Below, one piece after another: positions 62,200-64,000 of a stretch of 64,000 nucleotides of DNA. How positions within the stretch are numbered: the stretch's first letter is position 1; every line of letters starts with the position of its first letter. Source of the DNA: Akkermansia sp. GTDB lineage: Bacteria > Verrucomicrobiota > Verrucomicrobiia > Verrucomicrobiales > Akkermansiaceae. The stretch covers positions 1-64,000 of the forward strand of contig JAFUQZ010000071.1 of assembly GCA_017472085.1 (NCBI GenBank), read 5' to 3'. Under the pieces are notes generated by a model. The model was not told where the DNA came from. It searched no databases and was given only the letters and a program-made list of their open reading frames with translations. The position numbers and the translations under genes are program-made.

Positions 62200-64000
62200 T
62201 CAATCCAAGTGACCGAATTCCTCTTCCAGAGCAGCCATCACGCGCTCAATTTCCAGCGATATATCCTCCCAGCGGGTAAACAGGGCCTCGTTTTCGCGTT
62301 CGAGTCGCTGGTATTCCTGAGTCAGCTCCATGAGTTTCTGATTATCGCTCATGTTTTCCGGCAGCTCCAGCCCGGCAGAGATAGCCTCCTTGCGTTCATC
62401 TCTTGCGGCAATATCTGCCTCCACCTGTTCGAGCTCCTTTTGCAGGGGGCGCAGAAGCGCATTGCGCTTCTCGCGCGCCTGTGTCCGCAAACGCCGCAAA
62501 TCCCTGCGATTCACCGTCGCCGCCGATGATGAGGCAGACGAAGCAGCGGCCGATGAGGCCATTTTATTCCGGCTTTCCTCAGTCTCAACTGTTTCCAGAT
62601 ACTGGCTCACATTACCGTAGAAGAGGCGGGGAGCATGCCCGGGGCGGAACTCCAGCACCTTGTTCACGATGGGGTCCAGGAATTGCCGATTGTGCGATAC
62701 AATGCAATAGGAGCCGGGATATTCAGCCAGAGCCCTCTGCAACACGTCCTGGCTCTGGAAGTCCAGGTGGTTGGTCGGCTCATCCATAATCAGGAAATTG
62801 GCAGGCTTGAGCAGCATGCACACCAGCGCCACGCGCGAGCGCTCACCGCCGGAGAGCACCCCGATCTTCTTGAACACATCATCCCCGCGGAACAGGAAGC
62901 ACCCCAGGATATTGCGCACCAGGGGGCGGGTTTCCCGGCTCGCGGCAGCCTCCACACACTCCAGCACCGTCTGCTCATTGTCCAGCACATCCGCGTGAGT
63001 CTGGGAGAAGAAAGCCACCTGTGTGTGATGCCCGGACACCACGGCTCCGGCATCCACCGACTCCGTGCCGGATATCAGGCGGGTAAAAGTAGACTTACCG
63101 GAACCATTCACCCCCACAATGGCCACCCGGTCTCCCTTTTCCATGGTATAGTCATAACCCTCCAGCAGACGGATATCGCCATAGGCCTTGAAGGCCTTTT
63201 CCAGTTTCACCACCGTGTGTCCCCCGGGTGGCGGGGGCGGGAAGTGAAAACTCATCACGGCATCATCATCCTCCACCTCAATGAGTTCCACTTTTTCCAG
63301 CTGCTTGATGCGGCTCTGCACCTGCGTGGCCTTGGTCGCCTTCGCGCGGAAGCGGTCGATGAACTCCTGCGTTTTGGCAATTTCGCGCTGCTGGGCTTTC
63401 GCCTGGCGAATCAGCACCTCCTTGCGGGCTTTGCTCTCTCTCAGATAAAAGGAAAAATTGCCGGCATACTCCTCTGCCCTGCCATGATGAAAAGCGATGG
63501 TGCGGGTCACCAGGCTGTCCAGCAGGGCGATATCGTGACTGATGATGCAGATAGCCCCGCGATAGGTTCTGAGACTCTGCTCCAGCCAGCGCTGTGTCTG
63601 CAAATCAAGATGGTTGGTCGGCTCGTCCAGCAGCAGCACCTCCGGCTCCTGCAACAGAAGCCTGGCCAGCGCAATACGCATCTGCCAGCCGCCGGAAAAC
63701 TCTCCGCAGTCGCGCCCGAAGTCGCTCTCCGCAAATCCCAATCCGCGCAGGATGGATTCCGCGCGGGGGCGCAGGGAGGCAGCATCGCGATCCTGAAGAA
63801 TCAGCTCCAGGCGCCCGATTTCCTCCAGCGTCTCGCGGTAGGCCGCGGAAGCGGAATCAAGCCGCCGGAGGTCTTCCGACAACTCTTCCACCGCCTGCTG
63901 GAGCTCCACAATATTGCCCACACTGCCCAGCACCTCATCCAGCAGTGCAACGCCGGAGATGTGAATACCATCCTGCGGCAGATAGCCCACATGTGTGTGC
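62200..64000 (-). CDS. ABC-F family ATPase (Uup/YheS/EttA-like), N-terminus outside the window
   Basis: About 600 residues visible; the reading frame runs through the window edge (codons for His-Thr-His precede VGYLPQDG), so the first Walker A is missing here. Soluble, no membrane helices. Visible parts: first ABC signature FSGGWQMRIALARL and Walker B LLLDEPTNHLDL; the linker with KATKATQVQSRIKQLEK; second Walker A IVGVNGSGKSTF, signature LSGGERSRVAL and NFLIMDEPTNHLDF; C-terminal coiled coil with ARDERKEAISAG. These proteins bind the ribosomal E site to regulate translation or protect from antibiotics. Which subfamily is not decidable from this part. Confidence 0.93.
   Translation of the reverse strand, partial: HTHVGYLPQDGIHISGVALLDEVLGSVGNIVELQQAVEELSEDLRRLDSASAAYRETLEEIGRLELILQDRDAASLRPRAESILRGLGFAESDFGRDCGEFSGGWQMRIALARLLLQEPEVLLLDEPTNHLDLQTQRWLEQSLRTYRGAICIISHDIALLDSLVTRTIAFHHGRAEEYAGNFSFYLRESKARKEVLIRQAKAQQREIAKTQEFIDRFRAKATKATQVQSRIKQLEKVELIEVEDDDAVMSFHFPPPPPGGHTVVKLEKAFKAYGDIRLLEGYDYTMEKGDRVAIVGVNGSGKSTFTRLISGTESVDAGAVVSGHHTQVAFFSQTHADVLDNEQTVLECVEAAASRETRPLVRNILGCFLFRGDDVFKKIGVLSGGERSRVALVCMLLKPANFLIMDEPTNHLDFQSQDVLQRALAEYPGSYCIVSHNRQFLDPIVNKVLEFRPGHAPRLFYGNVSQYLETVETEESRNKMASSAAASSASSSAATVNRRDLRRLRTQAREKRNALLRPLQKELEQVEADIAARDERKEAISAGLELPENMSDNQKLMELTQEYQRLERENEALFTRWEDISLEIERVMAALEEEFGHLD

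Overview
The window looks like chromosomal core DNA of a Verrucomicrobiota bacterium close to Akkermansia. The main reason is a five-gene block at 17934-25890. Its gene order and protein features match, from memory, the Amuc_1098 to Amuc_1102 locus of Akkermansia muciniphila, including a homologue of the immunomodulatory outer-membrane protein Amuc_1100. The proteins are clearly diverged from the A. muciniphila sequences I can recall, so another species or genus of the family is more likely than A. muciniphila itself. A long-form IspG, heptose/LPS genes and many lipoproteins with a signal peptidase II Cys agree with a Gram-negative PVC bacterium. I see no insertion sequence, phage, CRISPR array or rRNA operon.

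Layout. 88-3420 (minus) is a tightly overlapping run: a 122-residue unknown, mazG, a thioredoxin-fold lipoprotein and a TetR regulator, next to a small secreted protein. 3512-7329 holds a LOG-family phosphoribohydrolase divergent from leuS. 7527-13739 holds an anchored ankyrin protein, a large secreted unknown, adk and two exported unknowns. 13739-17543 (plus) holds an RNA uracil-C5-methyltransferase, a DtxR/MntR-type regulator, a rhomboid protease, a HAD phosphatase and a VanX-like D-Ala-D-Ala dipeptidase. 17934-25890 (minus) is the type IV pilus/type II secretion-like block, with a PilM-PilN-like fusion, a PilO-like protein, a protein in the PilP position and a secretin. 26071-28498 holds lgt, tRNA-Tyr, tRNA-Val and fba. 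28587-31168 holds a DUF3592 protein, tyrA and a lipoprotein, divergent from ispG (31295-33037). 33124-37144 (minus) is an LPS heptose operon: hldE, gmhA, a GT9 heptosyltransferase and a GT10 fucosyltransferase-like enzyme. 37411-42594 (minus) is gyrB-gyrA. 42749-45020 holds a surface-anchor-like protein and mpl. 45080-47857 (minus) holds a small membrane protein, a disordered basic protein and a NodB deacetylase. 47973-53721 (plus) is an uncharacterised membrane-protein run that ends in der; it includes a pseudokinase fused to a sulfatase-modifying-factor-like domain. 53799-64000 (minus) holds folD, a DUF374 acyltransferase, a single-pass AsmA-like protein, a second secretin, rpoD with two region-1.1-like domains, and an ABC-F ATPase cut by the window edge.

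Themes. Much of the window serves the envelope: lipoprotein acylation (lgt), LPS inner core and fucose-like decoration, murein recycling (mpl, D-Ala-D-Ala dipeptidase, deacetylase), and two secretins. A pattern that recurs through the window is that sigma70-type promoters sit 5 to 12 bases before the start codon, with no Shine-Dalgarno. This suggests frequent leaderless or nearly leaderless transcripts, and I used it to correct several start codons. The gyrase A quinolone pocket carries Ala and Gly where E. coli has Ser83 and Asp87.
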